A DNA stretch of 64,000 nt from Rhodococcus pseudokoreensis (GTDB lineage: Bacteria; Actinomycetota; Actinomycetes; Mycobacteriales; Mycobacteriaceae): the NCBI RefSeq assembly GCF_017068395.1, contig NZ_CP070619.1:2232001-2296000 (forward strand). The letters are read 5' to 3'. A program made the translations under genes and the position numbers. A model generated the notes under the pieces. It saw nothing but the letters and a program-made list of their open reading frames with translations, was not told the DNA's origin and did no database searches. This document shows positions 1 through 8,404 of the stretch, in pieces; position 1 is the stretch's first letter, and each line of letters starts with the position of its first letter.

Positions 1-344
1 AACGTGCCCTTCACCCTCCCCGCACTACTGACTGCTGCACACGGCATTTCCCGTGCATTGGGGGCCGACAGTGGGCCCGCACGACCGCGGCGCCGCTGAC
101 ATACGGGACTACCTCATTCCGTTCAACGGAAGTCCGGCTGCGGTCAGCCCGTCCGGTCGCCATAGTTGACCGCAAAGTAGACGGCGATAACAGTCCTGTT
201 GGACAGGCCCCAGCCGCCCAGTTCGAGAACCGGGAAGACGCACGCGAGTATTACGTTCACCCCGCTCACCAAGCGCTCACAGAATTCTCGTTCCCGAACA
301 GTGAACTGATCGTCACCGTCGATTACGAAACGCCGGCCAAGTAA
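1..344 (+). pseudogene. degraded coding remnant at the left edge
   Basis: Three consecutive stretches look protein-like but lie in different plus-strand frames. The first is frame 1 from base 1 to about 85 (NVPFTLPALLTAAHGISRAL). The second is a frame around 85-165 containing DYLIPFNGSPAAV. The third is a frame from about 165 to a TAA at 342-344 that ends VTVDYETPAK. No single frame with a usual start codon covers them. This is what a frameshifted 3' gene fragment looks like. The family is not recognisable and the gene would begin outside the window. The alternative is that the pieces are chance open frames. Confidence 0.3.
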
Positions 345-564
345 CACCCTCTGTGGACTGAAGGATTCCGCGAGCCCGCTCGGCGACGGGCAGATCCACG
401 AATTCGCCGTCCGGCAGCTGGACGGCGGCTCCGCCGGACTCCACGAAGATGTTCACAACCTTTCGTGCCCAGGCGAGTTCGTCCAGCGGGGTGTCCCCGT
501 CGCCGATGCCGACGTCCTTCCGTCGGGCCGCACCGTCCGGCGTGTGCGGACTCCAATCCGTCAC
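313..564 (-). CDS. small hypothetical protein, 83 aa
   Basis: The frame starts at a GTG (562-564) and reads VTDWSPHTPDG and later DGDTPLDELAWARKVVNIF, then a segment containing LPDGEFVDLPVAERA, and ends PAFRNRR. The middle has ordinary residue use and G/C in third positions, which argues for real coding. It is divergent from the LysR gene at 625 with about 60 bases between them, so it may share that control region. No Shine-Dalgarno sequence is obvious, and its last codons overlap the remnant on the other strand. I do not recognise the family; no signal peptide or membrane segment is seen. Confidence 0.4.
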   Translation of the reverse strand: MTDWSPHTPDGAARRKDVGIGDGDTPLDELAWARKVVNIFVESGGAAVQLPDGEFVDLPVAERARGILQSTEGVTWPAFRNRR

Positions 565-601
565 CCGTCTGAGTGAAGTACAATCGCAAGTATCATGACG
601 C

Positions 602-621
602 CCTTTAAATTCTTCTAAAGG
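602..621 (+). promoter_or_regulatory. hairpin over the LysR gene ribosome binding site
   Basis: CCTTTA at 602-607 and TAAAGG at 616-621 form an inverted repeat with an 8-base A/T-rich spacer. The right arm contains the AAAGG that would be the ribosome binding site of the next gene. The structure could mask translation initiation or be a regulator half-site pair; neither is shown. Confidence 0.3.
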
Positions 622-624
622 CAG

Positions 625-1554
625 GTGGCCGACGTGCTCGACACGACGCGGATGTTCACGCTGTGCGAGGTCGCGAAGCACGGCTCCATCACCGCGGCTG
701 CCGCCGCGCTCGGTTACACCACCTCGGCGGTCTCGCAGCAGATCGCCAAGCTCGAGAAGGAGGCCGGGCAACCGCTGCTGGAACGGCACGCCCGGGGCAT
801 CATGCTCACCGACGCGGGCCGCTCGGTCGTCAAACACACCGAACGGATCCTCGTCGAACTCGAGGCGACGGACGCCGAGCTTGCGGAGATCCGCGGACTG
901 CGCGCGGGAATGCTGGCAATAGGCACCTTCCCCACGGCAGGATCCACGCTGCTGCCGTTGGTGGTCAAGGAATTCAAGACCCACCACCCCGGCATCGATC
1001 TGCGCGTTCTCAGTGGACGATTCGCGCAGCTGGTCGAATCGCTTCGCCGCCGGGAGACGGAGCTGTCCCTGTTGTGGGACTACGAGTGGAACCGGGTCGA
1101 CGATCCGCTGCTGACGTACCACCACCTGATGAACGACCCGACCCTGCTGCTGGTGTCGGAGAAGCACCGACTCGCCGACCGGGAGTCGATCCGGATCACC
1201 GAACTCCGCGACGAGTCGTGGGTGGTACGCGCCGACGATCACCCGGTGGCGCACACCCTCGAACGGCTCTGCCAGCAAGGCGGATTCACGCCCCGGACAA
1301 GCTTCCTCGCCCACGACTACGGGGAGGTTCAGGCGATGGTGGGGGTCGAGCTGGGGGTGGCCATCGCACCGCGGCTCGCGGTCCTCAATCCCCGCCCCGA
1401 CGTCCGGTCGATCCCGCTCGCCACCCGTTCTCCGCAGCGCCGCATCCTGGTCGCGCATCTGACCGAGCGGCGGCTGAGCCCGGCCGCCCAGGAGGCCATC
1501 ACGCAGTGCATGGCGGCAGCGCGGCGCCTCGAGGAAGGGTTCGCCGACGCGTAG
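625..1554 (+). CDS. LysR-family transcriptional regulator
   Basis: A 309-residue protein, normal for a LysR-type regulator. The N-terminal winged helix-turn-helix is clear (GSITAAAAALGYTTSAVSQQ, about residues 20-40), followed by the linker helix and a substrate-binding domain. Start is GTG at 625, three bases after AAAGG; a second GTG at 634 (VLDTTRMF) has a longer spacing and cannot be excluded. The nearest metabolic genes are the convergent PrpF-family gene at 1720-2853 and the carboxylate permease at 3484. It is the likely local regulator of that pair, but it is not divergent from them, so the link is inferred from proximity only. Confidence 0.85.
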   Translation: MADVLDTTRMFTLCEVAKHGSITAAAAALGYTTSAVSQQIAKLEKEAGQPLLERHARGIMLTDAGRSVVKHTERILVELEATDAELAEIRGLRAGMLAIGTFPTAGSTLLPLVVKEFKTHHPGIDLRVLSGRFAQLVESLRRRETELSLLWDYEWNRVDDPLLTYHHLMNDPTLLLVSEKHRLADRESIRITELRDESWVVRADDHPVAHTLERLCQQGGFTPRTSFLAHDYGEVQAMVGVELGVAIAPRLAVLNPRPDVRSIPLATRSPQRRILVAHLTERRLSPAAQEAITQCMAAARRLEEGFADA

Positions 1555-1719
1555 GCGCATGGCGAGTGCGTGATCGTCGGCCAAGCGGGTCGGCCGCCTC
1601 GGTCTTGGCGAGCATCACCCCGGCCCGGGCCGGGTAGTCCCGCGAGGCGGTCGACGTCGTCCGACCAGTAGTGGGTGGTGTGATCGTTGATCCGATCCCC
1701 GCGAGATGCTGTGGCCGGG

Positions 1720-2853
1720 TCACCGTGCGGATCCCGCCAGCACGGCGGCCGGGGAGGCGACGAACAGTTCAGCGGCCGCGATGCGCCGTGCCGCGCGGTG
1801 TAGTGAGACCGCCTCGATCACTCCGTCGGGGGAGGTGGTGAGGTCGATGTCGAGGACGCCGGCGGCCGTTCCCAGTCGCAGCGATCCGGGCCACCGCACC
1901 CGGGCGTTGTCTGCCACCACTCCCCCTCGCACGGCGGCGGCCGCGGCGACGGCGACGGCGGATGTCAGGCCGATCGCCGGATGCGGGGCGAGCATGGAGA
2001 GCATGCGGACCGAGACGTCGTAGTCCTCGCCGGCGATGTCGATGCCCGCGCTCGTGCGATAGTCCCGCGGCGGGCCGATCACACCGACCTTCGGAATGGC
2101 ATGCGAGATCGGGTCGCCGGGCTTGCTCAGTCCCATCCGAAGCGACGATTCGCGCCGCAACGCGACGAGTACGGAGAGGTGGTCGGCGATCACCGAATTC
2201 TCCTCCACCCCGCTCAGGCCCAGAGCGGCGGCGTCGAACAACGCGGCCGGCGCCCCGGCGGCCACCATCGTGCCCCGGTACCGGCGATCACCGAGCGTGA
2301 TCGAATCGGACACCGACCCGGTGGGCAGCAGAGCGGTACCGGAGGCGAGGCCGGTGAAGGTCAGGGCAACCGGAACGCCGAGCGCACTGGTCCCCGGCAC
2401 GGCGGCAACCCCCTCGGTGGGGATCACCCCGCCCGGGGTCGCGATCTCGGCGGTGAGGATTGCACCGGTGTTGGTGTTGCGCATCCGCACGATCGTCGTC
2501 GCGCTGTCGACCGCGACGAGCCCCGACTGCAGCGCATACAGCCCTATCCCGGTGGCGCAGTTTCCGCAGTTGCTACCCCACTCGACCCGGCGATCACCGA
2601 TCGCTACCTGCGCGAACAGGTACTCGACGTCGATGCCCGGCTCGGCGGATCGGCGCACGATCGCGGCCTTGGACGTCGTCGAGCTGCCGCCGCCCACGCC
2701 GTCGAGCTGACGGGGGTCACCCGACCCGAAGGCCGACGTGAGTATGGCGTCGAGCCCGCCCGCCCGTTCGACCAGAGGGTCGACATCAACAGCGTTGAAG
2801 AGCCAGCACTTGCTGGTGCCGCCTCGCATCCAGGTTCCACGGAGTGTGAACAC
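1720..2853 (-). CDS. PrpF/GalD-family isomerase (aconitate-type isomerase fold)
   Basis: PrpF-family enzymes move double bonds in small unsaturated tri- or dicarboxylates such as 2-methylaconitate or 4-oxalomesaconate. The family hallmark MRGGTSK lies near the N-terminus (about residues 8-14), and a GSNCGNCATGIGLYA segment with paired cysteines lies near residue 100. The chosen GTG at 2853 has AAAGGCGG upstream and gives 377 aa, close to the family size of about 390. Extending upstream would add about 32 residues unlike the family. Its promoter region faces a carboxylate permease in the opposite direction. Substrate is unknown: no prpBCD or gallate genes are nearby, so a propionate or gallate role is not supported here. 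Confidence 0.8.
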   Translation of the reverse strand: MFTLRGTWMRGGTSKCWLFNAVDVDPLVERAGGLDAILTSAFGSGDPRQLDGVGGGSSTTSKAAIVRRSAEPGIDVEYLFAQVAIGDRRVEWGSNCGNCATGIGLYALQSGLVAVDSATTIVRMRNTNTGAILTAEIATPGGVIPTEGVAAVPGTSALGVPVALTFTGLASGTALLPTGSVSDSITLGDRRYRGTMVAAGAPAALFDAAALGLSGVEENSVIADHLSVLVALRRESSLRMGLSKPGDPISHAIPKVGVIGPPRDYRTSAGIDIAGEDYDVSVRMLSMLAPHPAIGLTSAVAVAAAAAVRGGVVADNARVRWPGSLRLGTAAGVLDIDLTTSPDGVIEAVSLHRAARRIAAAELFVASPAAVLAGSAR

Positions 2854-2999
2854 CGCCCGGCCGCCTTTCGTTTTTGGACGAAGTCTGAGGCACCGCCGAA
2901 GGCTCTGATCGGGGTAAGGGAACTGAATCTCCAGCGGTGACACCGTCAACCCTGTGCCACACCAGGCTGGAGCACAATTTCGAATATGGGGACCACCCT

Positions 3000-3012
3000 T
3001 AAGTTTGACTTA
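3000..3012. promoter_or_regulatory. short palindrome between PrpF-family and permease genes
   Basis: TAAGT-TTG-ACTTA is a perfect 5-base inverted repeat in an A/T-rich patch of the divergent intergenic region. It is a candidate operator or promoter element for one or both genes, possibly read by the nearby LysR protein. This rests on position and symmetry only. Confidence 0.3.
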
Positions 3013-3214
3013 TATCGCGAGGCGATCGCCCCTCCAGTCGGCGCGCATAGCTACTGGTAACCAAGCGGGGCTAGCTCCCGCACGGCGATCGACAGGCCGC
3101 GGACCTGTCGCACTGACTTAAGCAGAACTGAACCCCCGGATAGAAACGCGACATTGTTCTGAACATCTGTCGTCTCTAACGTGATGTAGGACATGATCGA
3201 CGAGAGGATGTGAC

Positions 3215-3487
3215 ATGCGAACCACGAGCCCGCTACCCCAAAGCGCAGACGTTCCCGCCGACCGGGACCGGGCCGAGGAGCTGTCCACCGAACTGGTCGA
3301 TTCCACCGCGCCCGTTCTGACCCCACACCGTGACCCCGTCACAAGTCGGGAGACACCACAGACGCGCACCACGGCACCGCCATTCAGTGCCCGCGGACGC
3401 GCCGAGGCCCCCCTTGTTCACGCCACCGGAACAGCCGACGACCGGGCAGGCGACCCCGCCGGACAGCAAGCGAAAGAACGACCATGA
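3215..3487 (+). CDS. possible 90-aa leader ORF before the permease
   Basis: It starts at ATG with GAGAGG seven bases upstream and ends in the ATGA that also starts the permease, the pattern of a translationally coupled gene. The protein itself (proline-, threonine-, alanine- and charge-rich, no hydrophobic core, no motif) does not look like a folded domain. It may be a coupling or leader ORF, or simply an open frame in the 5' region. Not recognised. Confidence 0.3.
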   Translation: MRTTSPLPQSADVPADRDRAEELSTELVDSTAPVLTPHRDPVTSRETPQTRTTAPPFSARGRAEAPLVHATGTADDRAGDPAGQQAKERP

Positions 3488-4869
3488 CCTCCATCGAAAT
3501 ACTCCCCCTGATCGCCTTGGTCGCGATGTTCGTGACCGCCACCATCTTCCCAATCAACATCGGCATCCTGGGCTTCATCGGAGCCTTCCTCGTCGGCGCC
3601 TTCGCCCTCGGTTACGACGACAAGGAAATCCTCGCCGCGTTCCCGAGTTCGATCGTGCTCACGATCATCGGCGTCACCTACTTCTTCGGCATGGCCAAGA
3701 GGAACGGCACCATCGACCTCCTCGTCAACGCCTGCATCCGCGCAGTCGGCGGCCGGACGGTGATCGTTCCCTGGGTGTTCTTCTTCTCCGCCTCCGTACT
3801 GACGGCGCTGGGCACCTTCAGCCCCGCAGCGGTCGCGCTGATCTCACCCGCGGCGATGTCCTTCGCCGCCCGCACCCGGATGAGCCCACTCGTGATGGGC
3901 ATCATGACGATTAACGGCGCTCATGCCGGCGCGTTCTCGCCGATCTCGGTCTCCGGTGTCCTCGTCACCGACATCGTCAACTCCAGCGGTCTGACCATCG
4001 CACCCTGGACCCTGTTCCTCGCCAGCTACGGCATCAACCTCCTGCTGTCGGTGCTGACCGTCGTGGGCTACTCGGTCCTCGCCCGAGTCCGCGACCTCGA
4101 ATACACCGCCACCGGAACGAGTGACGAAACCGGCAGCGGTACAACGCGACCCACCACCGGCGCGGCTCCGGACCTGACGCCGACCACCGGCGGCGCAGGC
4201 TCGTCGGGCGGGACGCAGGTACTCACCCGCAAGCCCACGGCGACCACCATCGTCCCCGACGCACACCCCGTGACCCGGGTCCAGAAGCTCACCCTGTTCC
4301 TCATCGCCACCGTGCTCGTACTCGTACTGGTGCTGCATCTGCCGATCAGCTTCGTCGCCATCGCCGCAGGCGCGGTCCTCGCCTTCACCGACCTGTCGAA
4401 GCAGAACGAAGCCATCGCCGGCATCAGCTGGTCCACCGTCCTGCTCGTCGCCGGAATGGTCACCTACATCTCGATCATGGAGGAAATGGGCACCATCGAC
4501 CACCTCGCCGAAATGGCCATCACCGTCGGCGCACCACTGCTGGTCGCGTTCGTCCTCTGCTACGTCATCGGCGTCACGTCCGCGTTCGCATCCTCGACCG
4601 CACTGCTCACCGCGATCATCCCGCTCGCCCTGCCCCTACTGCAGACCGGCGCACTCCCCGTCGTCGGTGTCGTCGCGGCCCTCGCCATCTCGGCGACCGT
4701 CGTCGACGTGTCCCCGTTCTCGACGAACGGCGCACTCGTCCTCGCCAACGCCCAGAACATCGAGCGCCCCGCGTTCTACCGCCAGCTTCTCCTCAACGCA
4801 GGCATCGTCGTCGCAGTCGCACCGGCGCTGTGCTGGTTCATCCTGGTAGCCGTACCCGCGATATTCTGA
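3484..4869 (+). CDS. MatC-like dicarboxylate permease
   Basis: A 461-residue polytopic membrane protein with about 11-12 hydrophobic segments in two halves, separated by a hydrophilic Gly/Thr-rich loop (about residues 205-260). The first half resembles the MatC N-terminal domain (INIGILGFIGAFLVGA, then FGMAKRNGTIDLLV and GTFSPAAVALISPAAMSFAA), named after the malonate/dicarboxylate carrier and belonging to the wider ion-transporter (SLC13-like) superfamily. It probably imports a small di- or tricarboxylate at the plasma membrane. The divergent PrpF-family isomerase suggests the imported acid is unsaturated and then isomerised. The ATG overlaps the preceding small ORF stop. A strong hairpin follows the stop. 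Confidence 0.8.
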   Translation: MTSIEILPLIALVAMFVTATIFPINIGILGFIGAFLVGAFALGYDDKEILAAFPSSIVLTIIGVTYFFGMAKRNGTIDLLVNACIRAVGGRTVIVPWVFFFSASVLTALGTFSPAAVALISPAAMSFAARTRMSPLVMGIMTINGAHAGAFSPISVSGVLVTDIVNSSGLTIAPWTLFLASYGINLLLSVLTVVGYSVLARVRDLEYTATGTSDETGSGTTRPTTGAAPDLTPTTGGAGSSGGTQVLTRKPTATTIVPDAHPVTRVQKLTLFLIATVLVLVLVLHLPISFVAIAAGAVLAFTDLSKQNEAIAGISWSTVLLVAGMVTYISIMEEMGTIDHLAEMAITVGAPLLVAFVLCYVIGVTSAFASSTALLTAIIPLALPLLQTGALPVVGVVAALAISATVVDVSPFSTNGALVLANAQNIERPAFYRQLLLNAGIVVAVAPALCWFILVAVPAIF

Positions 4870-4886
4870 GCACCACGTACAACAGC

Positions 4887-4920
4887 CGCGACCGCCACCT
4901 CACCCGAGGTGGCGGTCGCG
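4887..4920 (+). terminator. intrinsic terminator after the permease gene
   Basis: A 15-base perfect stem (4887-4901 with 4906-4920, core GACCGCCACCTC) closes on a 4-base ACCC loop, 18 bases after the permease stop. There is no long U-tract, which is common for actinobacterial terminators. Confidence 0.8.
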
Positions 4921-4963
4921 TTCATATCGCGCCGACCTAGGCTCCCCCGCACCCGGGTTGGGC

Positions 4964-5155
4964 TCAGGCAATGCCGCGGAACTCGGCACAGTTAACCAAT
5001 TGCTTTGCGTATGCAACGAGATTGGCAAGCCGCCGTTCGCGTGGACGATCCGGCATCGCCTGAATGCGTCTCAGCGTCACCCGAGAGGTCGCATCGAGAA
5101 GTAAGTACGCGGAATAGATTTGGGGCGATTCGGGGTCAGCCAACGGGTGCCGGTC
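4964..5155 (-). pseudogene. possible 3' gene remnant, 63 codons
   Basis: This minus-strand frame reads HPLADPESPQIYSAYLLLDA, continues through RRLANLVAYAKQL and ends at a stop after FRGIA. The composition is protein-like, unlike the arginine- and cysteine-rich sequence upstream of it in the same frame, and no start codon or ribosome site precedes the plausible part. I read it as the surviving end of a lost gene. The family is unknown and the call is weak. Confidence 0.25.
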
Positions 5156-5202
5156 GCTTGACGACGCCTCGCACGGAAGCTGAGGTTGAAGTTGAACTTC
5201 AG

Positions 5203-5272
5203 GCCCAGCGCCAATTCTCCCAACAGAAAATCCAGCCCAGCAAGAATAGCGATTCAATGTCGGGCGCTGGGC
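5203..5272 (+). repeat. long-range inverted repeat in an intergenic region
   Basis: GCCCAGCGCC at 5203-5212 is repeated inverted as GGCGCTGGGC at 5263-5272, enclosing 50 bases. GCTTCTCGG then occurs twice between 5290 and 5320. The wider stretch 4921-5372 holds only this, the putative remnant on the minus strand and the promoter side of the next gene. Confidence 0.4.
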
Positions 5273-5372
5273 GCGTAATCTACTACATGAGGCTTCTCGG
5301 CGCTTCCTAGCGCTTCTCGGTGCTACTTGTCGCCCGATGCCGCGCCATACAAACCCGAAGATTGGAGCAGAG

Positions 5373-5987
5373 ATGCGTATCTTGCGTGCGTTTGTAGGAG
5401 GGATCGCTGGGGCGATCATTCTGGTTCTGGGACTGTCTCTTCACGCGCCTGTGCCCACTGCTCAGGCCGAGTGTCTGAGAATGCCGTACTTCACGCCGTT
5501 CGGATATGCCAACTTCGATTTTCCCCCGCGAATGGTTGCGCTGCTGAACGACAACGAGATCGCGGTCGAAGGTATCACACCATTCGAGGCCAAACCCGCG
5601 AAGACCGGTCTCTATCTGCCAATCGGCTCTCACACCAACTATATCGACGCATGCCAGGGTGTGTACTACCCCGGCGGTCCGAGATTGATCAGCAAGACCG
5701 GGAATTCTGTTGCGGTCGAGAATATCTGGCTGCGGATGGACGGCGCCTACGGGTTGGTGACGATCAACGGGGTCCCTCAGGGCGAGAGAATGGTCGCCAC
5801 CTACAACGTGGGTGAAATGATGCCGACGCTCATGACGCCACACGGCGGAGGGATCGGCCCCACATATTGGCCGTTCCGCTTCACCCCATATTTCGCGCAG
5901 GTCTTCAACGACACCGCCGGCGCCAACCTCGTCCAGCCCGGTGAGGTGTTCGCTAACCTCGACGCCGTCGGGAAGTTTGCGCCCTGA
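5373..5987 (+). CDS. secreted protein of unknown function, 204 aa
   Basis: The ATG at 5373 follows GGAGCAG and gives a clear Sec signal peptide: MRILRAFVGG, a hydrophobic core to about residue 24, and a likely AQA cleavage site near residue 32. The mature protein has one cysteine right after the signal (ECLRMPY) and a second in YIDACQGVYY, so a disulfide bond is plausible. The rest is rich in aromatic residues, Gly and Pro (FTPFGYANFDF, GPTYWPFRFTPYFAQVF), suggesting a beta-rich fold. There is no lipobox, transmembrane helix or enzymatic motif I recognise. It appears monocistronic. Not identified. Confidence 0.7.
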   Translation: MRILRAFVGGIAGAIILVLGLSLHAPVPTAQAECLRMPYFTPFGYANFDFPPRMVALLNDNEIAVEGITPFEAKPAKTGLYLPIGSHTNYIDACQGVYYPGGPRLISKTGNSVAVENIWLRMDGAYGLVTINGVPQGERMVATYNVGEMMPTLMTPHGGGIGPTYWPFRFTPYFAQVFNDTAGANLVQPGEVFANLDAVGKFAP

Positions 5988-6134
5988 TCTGACACGAGAT
6001 CAGATGAAGCCCCGGATCGAGTTCGACTGCGAGATCCCGCGGTCGCCGAGTTCGTCTCGGCCACCGCGGTTCCCGAACGAGGATTGTCCGGTCTTCTATA
6101 GCTTGCATCGAATGATTCAATCCGTGATCGCGAG

Positions 6135-6451
6135 CTAGCGACGACGAGCGATACCCACTACACGGGTTGTGGCGTTGAAAGCCGCCTTCAACGCGCGATC
6201 CGCAATCGAACCGTCGGGCGGAAGCAACTTGATCTGGCGGGCGAACTCCATTTGGTCGTAGCGCACCGTGTTGGTGACGACCTTTCCGCCGGCGACGACG
6301 AAGTGGTCGAAGTCGGAGACGGCGGCGAAGACCTGGTCGAAGTAGACGGCGATCTCGTCGCTCCCGTGACATGTCCCGGTCGGAAAGTGCACGGTCGAGT
6401 CGGAGGTCCAGAAACTTCGCAGGCTGTCGACGTCGGGCTGCGATCAGACAT
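6135..6451 (-). pseudogene. frameshifted NTF2/SnoaL-like protein remnant
   Basis: From about 6420 down to a stop at 6135-6137 one minus-strand frame reads DVDSLRSFWTSDSTVHFP, TGTCHGSDEIAVYFDQVF and so on to VVGIARRR. This resembles a SnoaL/NTF2-like alpha+beta barrel protein of about 100-130 residues. An in-frame stop sits just upstream, with no start before the conserved part. The plausible start MSDRS (ATG at 6449-6451) lies in another frame, so one or two bases appear gained or lost near 6434-6440. A GTG at 6392 would leave only 85 residues. It is either a pseudogene or a short diverged ORF. Confidence 0.4.
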
Positions 6452-6819
6452 CTCAACTCCATGCAGGTTGACGCGAGGCACGCTGGCATGCAGCCTCGGC
6501 CCCTGCGGAACGAGACTCTGACACAACACGACCACGGCCGACTCCACGTGCCGGGGCCGGTCGGTTTCTATTGTCCTCCGCGCCGCCGGCGATGTCACCG
6601 ATAATTCGCTTAGGGAACTAGGCGCTCCGGCCGACAGTGCATCGAAAGCTCTTTCCGCGCTCAGGGTGCAGCAGACGTGCGAAGAGAGCGACGAGCATTC
6701 ACCCATCACATTGGAGTAGCGGTATGCGGCGTAACGCAATCGGACCGCGCGCGATAGTCGAGTGAGAGCATCGACTCGGTCAGGGACGGCGGTTCGTCCC
6801 GAATGCGAATGGAGTGCAA
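6452..6819. other. intergenic stretch, no gene seen
   Basis: No convincing coding frame, RNA gene or repeat is visible. It probably holds the promoter of the secreted-protein gene starting at 6820 and remains of the gene whose fragment lies at 6135-6451. Confidence 0.4.
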
Positions 6820-7167
6820 GTGAAGCGGGCTATCGCGGCAACCGTCCTGTCCCTCATCCCCTTCGGCCTCTGCGTGTCGACGGCATCCGCCGATCCCGTC
6901 GATCCCGACCCGTTCGGGTACAAGGATCGGACTTCCTATTTCGTCACGCCCCTGGACCCTGGAGCGTTCGGCGCGAACGCCGACAAGTCGATCATCCTGA
7001 GTCCGTACGGCACTAGCCGAACGATCGAGTGTGCGTCCTTCCACGGGCAGGGTTGGTGTCGCCAGTTCGACCACCTCGGCAATGAGCACAAACTCGATCT
7101 GGTGAAAATTCCGACCGGGTCGAGCGAGTGGGACTACCGCGGGGTGTGGATCTATAACCCGTTCTGA
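6820..7167 (+). CDS. small secreted protein, 115 aa
   Basis: The GTG at 6820 is favoured over GTG 6814 because GGAG ends five bases upstream. The protein begins MKRAIAATVLSLIPFGLCVS and has a TASA cleavage site near residue 24, a standard Sec signal. The mature part of about 90 residues contains two cysteines close together (IECASFHGQGWCRQF) and an aromatic C-terminus (WDYRGVWIYNPF). It may fold as a small disulfide-bonded exported protein. No family is recognised, and its neighbours give no functional clue. Confidence 0.65.
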   Translation: MKRAIAATVLSLIPFGLCVSTASADPVDPDPFGYKDRTSYFVTPLDPGAFGANADKSIILSPYGTSRTIECASFHGQGWCRQFDHLGNEHKLDLVKIPTGSSEWDYRGVWIYNPF

Positions 7168-7274
7168 CACGCGAGCCAGATTCTCCGTTCGAAGCCACCG
7201 CGGGGGCGCGTTTGCGAACGGCTGCTTGTTTCACCTCCGCCTCGGTGATGACCTTCGCGTGGAGGGTCGCCCCA

Positions 7275-7292
7275 TTGCAATCTGCTGCAACC
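7275..7292. promoter_or_regulatory. candidate AcoR operator upstream of acoA
   Basis: TTGCA-N6-TGCAA is a palindrome at 7275-7290. The 17-base block TGCAATC-NN-CTGCAACC (7276-7292) recurs at 14985-15001 before the butanediol dehydrogenase gene, differing only in the two central bases. It lies about 130 bases upstream of the acoA start. The regulator at 13686-14888 is the obvious candidate ligand (inference). Confidence 0.6.
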
Positions 7293-7424
7293 TTTATTGC
7301 GCTCGTCATATCTCCCTACATTCATGACCCGGGTTACACGAGGCACGAACCGTTCCGGCGCCGCATCGCGCTCGGAGGTCGGCCCCGACGTAGCCGGCGA
7401 CAACGGAGAAACCAAGGGAGTGCA

Positions 7425-8390
7425 ATGGCGCTGAACAAGAATTCGTTACTGAGCGCGTATCGGAAGATGTCCGAGATCCGAGCGTTCGAAGACCGCCTTC
7501 ACGAGGAGAACGCCACCGGCGACATTCCCGGCTTCATCCACCTGTACTCCGGTCAGGAAGCCATTGCCGTCGGTGTGTGCGAGAACCTGCAGGACAGTGA
7601 CTATATCGGGTCCACCCACCGCGGTCACGGGCACTGCATCGCCAAGGGGTGCGACCTCCACGGGATGATGGCGGAGATCTTCGGGAAGGACGACGGCCTC
7701 TGCCACGGCAAGGGCGGTTCGATGCACATCGCCGACCTTTCGGTGGGCATGCTCGGCGCGAACGCCATCGTCGGCGGGGCGCCTTCCCTCGCCATCGGTG
7801 CGGCGCTCAGCGCGAAGACCCTGCGCAACGGCGGCGTCGCCGCTTCGTTCACCGGCGACGGCGGCTCCAACCAGGGGACGGTCTTCGAAGCCATGAACAT
7901 GGCCGTCGTGCTCGACCTTCCCATCGTCTTCGTCACCGAGAACAACGGTTTCGGGGAAGCCACCGGCCGGGACTACGCCGTCGGCGCACCCAGTATCGCT
8001 TCCCGTGCGGCGTCGTTCGGCATGCCTGCCGTCACCGTCGACGGAACCGACTTCTTCGCCGTGTACGAGGCGACCCGTGAGGCCGTCGAACGTGCGCGCA
8101 TGGGAGGCGGGCCCACGTCGATCGAGGCGATCGCGTACCGCTGGCACGGACACTTCGAGGGTGACGCGCAGCTGTACCGCACCGCGGACCAGGTCGCGGA
8201 GCTGCGCAAGACGAAAGACCCGCTACTGAACTTCCGCAACCACCCGGACAGCAAGAAGGTGTCCGCGAAGGAACTCGACGCGATCGACGCCGACGCGCGG
8301 GCCCGGGTCGACGACGCCGTGGCGAAGGCCCGGCAGGCCGAGTATCCACCGTTGGCGAACCTTCTGACCGACGTCTACGTGTCGTACTGA
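7425..8390 (+). CDS. acoA: acetoin dehydrogenase E1 component, alpha subunit
   Basis: The alpha subunit of the thiamine diphosphate-dependent E1 heterotetramer that cleaves acetoin to acetaldehyde and an acetyl group carried to the E2 lipoyl arm. The TPP-binding signature is intact: GDGGSN near residue 147, followed by an Asn pair (TENN) about 25 residues later. The phosphorylation-loop-like HGKGGSMHI segment typical of AcoA/PdhA is also present. The chosen ATG has AAGGGAG just upstream and gives 321 aa, the usual size; an open frame reaching back to 7212 is not AcoA-like. First gene of the aco operon, 14 bases before acoB. A shared 17-base box in its upstream region suggests AcoR control. 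Confidence 0.93.
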   Translation: MALNKNSLLSAYRKMSEIRAFEDRLHEENATGDIPGFIHLYSGQEAIAVGVCENLQDSDYIGSTHRGHGHCIAKGCDLHGMMAEIFGKDDGLCHGKGGSMHIADLSVGMLGANAIVGGAPSLAIGAALSAKTLRNGGVAASFTGDGGSNQGTVFEAMNMAVVLDLPIVFVTENNGFGEATGRDYAVGAPSIASRAASFGMPAVTVDGTDFFAVYEATREAVERARMGGGPTSIEAIAYRWHGHFEGDAQLYRTADQVAELRKTKDPLLNFRNHPDSKKVSAKELDAIDADARARVDDAVAKARQAEYPPLANLLTDVYVSY

Positions 8391-8404
8391 GAGTGAGAAC
8401 AGAA

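Noticed and set aside
5307..5843. Open frame antisense to the secreted protein gene at 5373
   Set aside because: The sense frame has a clear signal peptide and ribosome site; the antisense frame has neither.
7168..7424. A sigma-54 promoter before acoA, as in AcoR systems of other bacteria
   Set aside because: No GG-N10-GC element in a sensible place stands out, the regulator lacks the AAA+ domain, and actinobacteria lack sigma-54.
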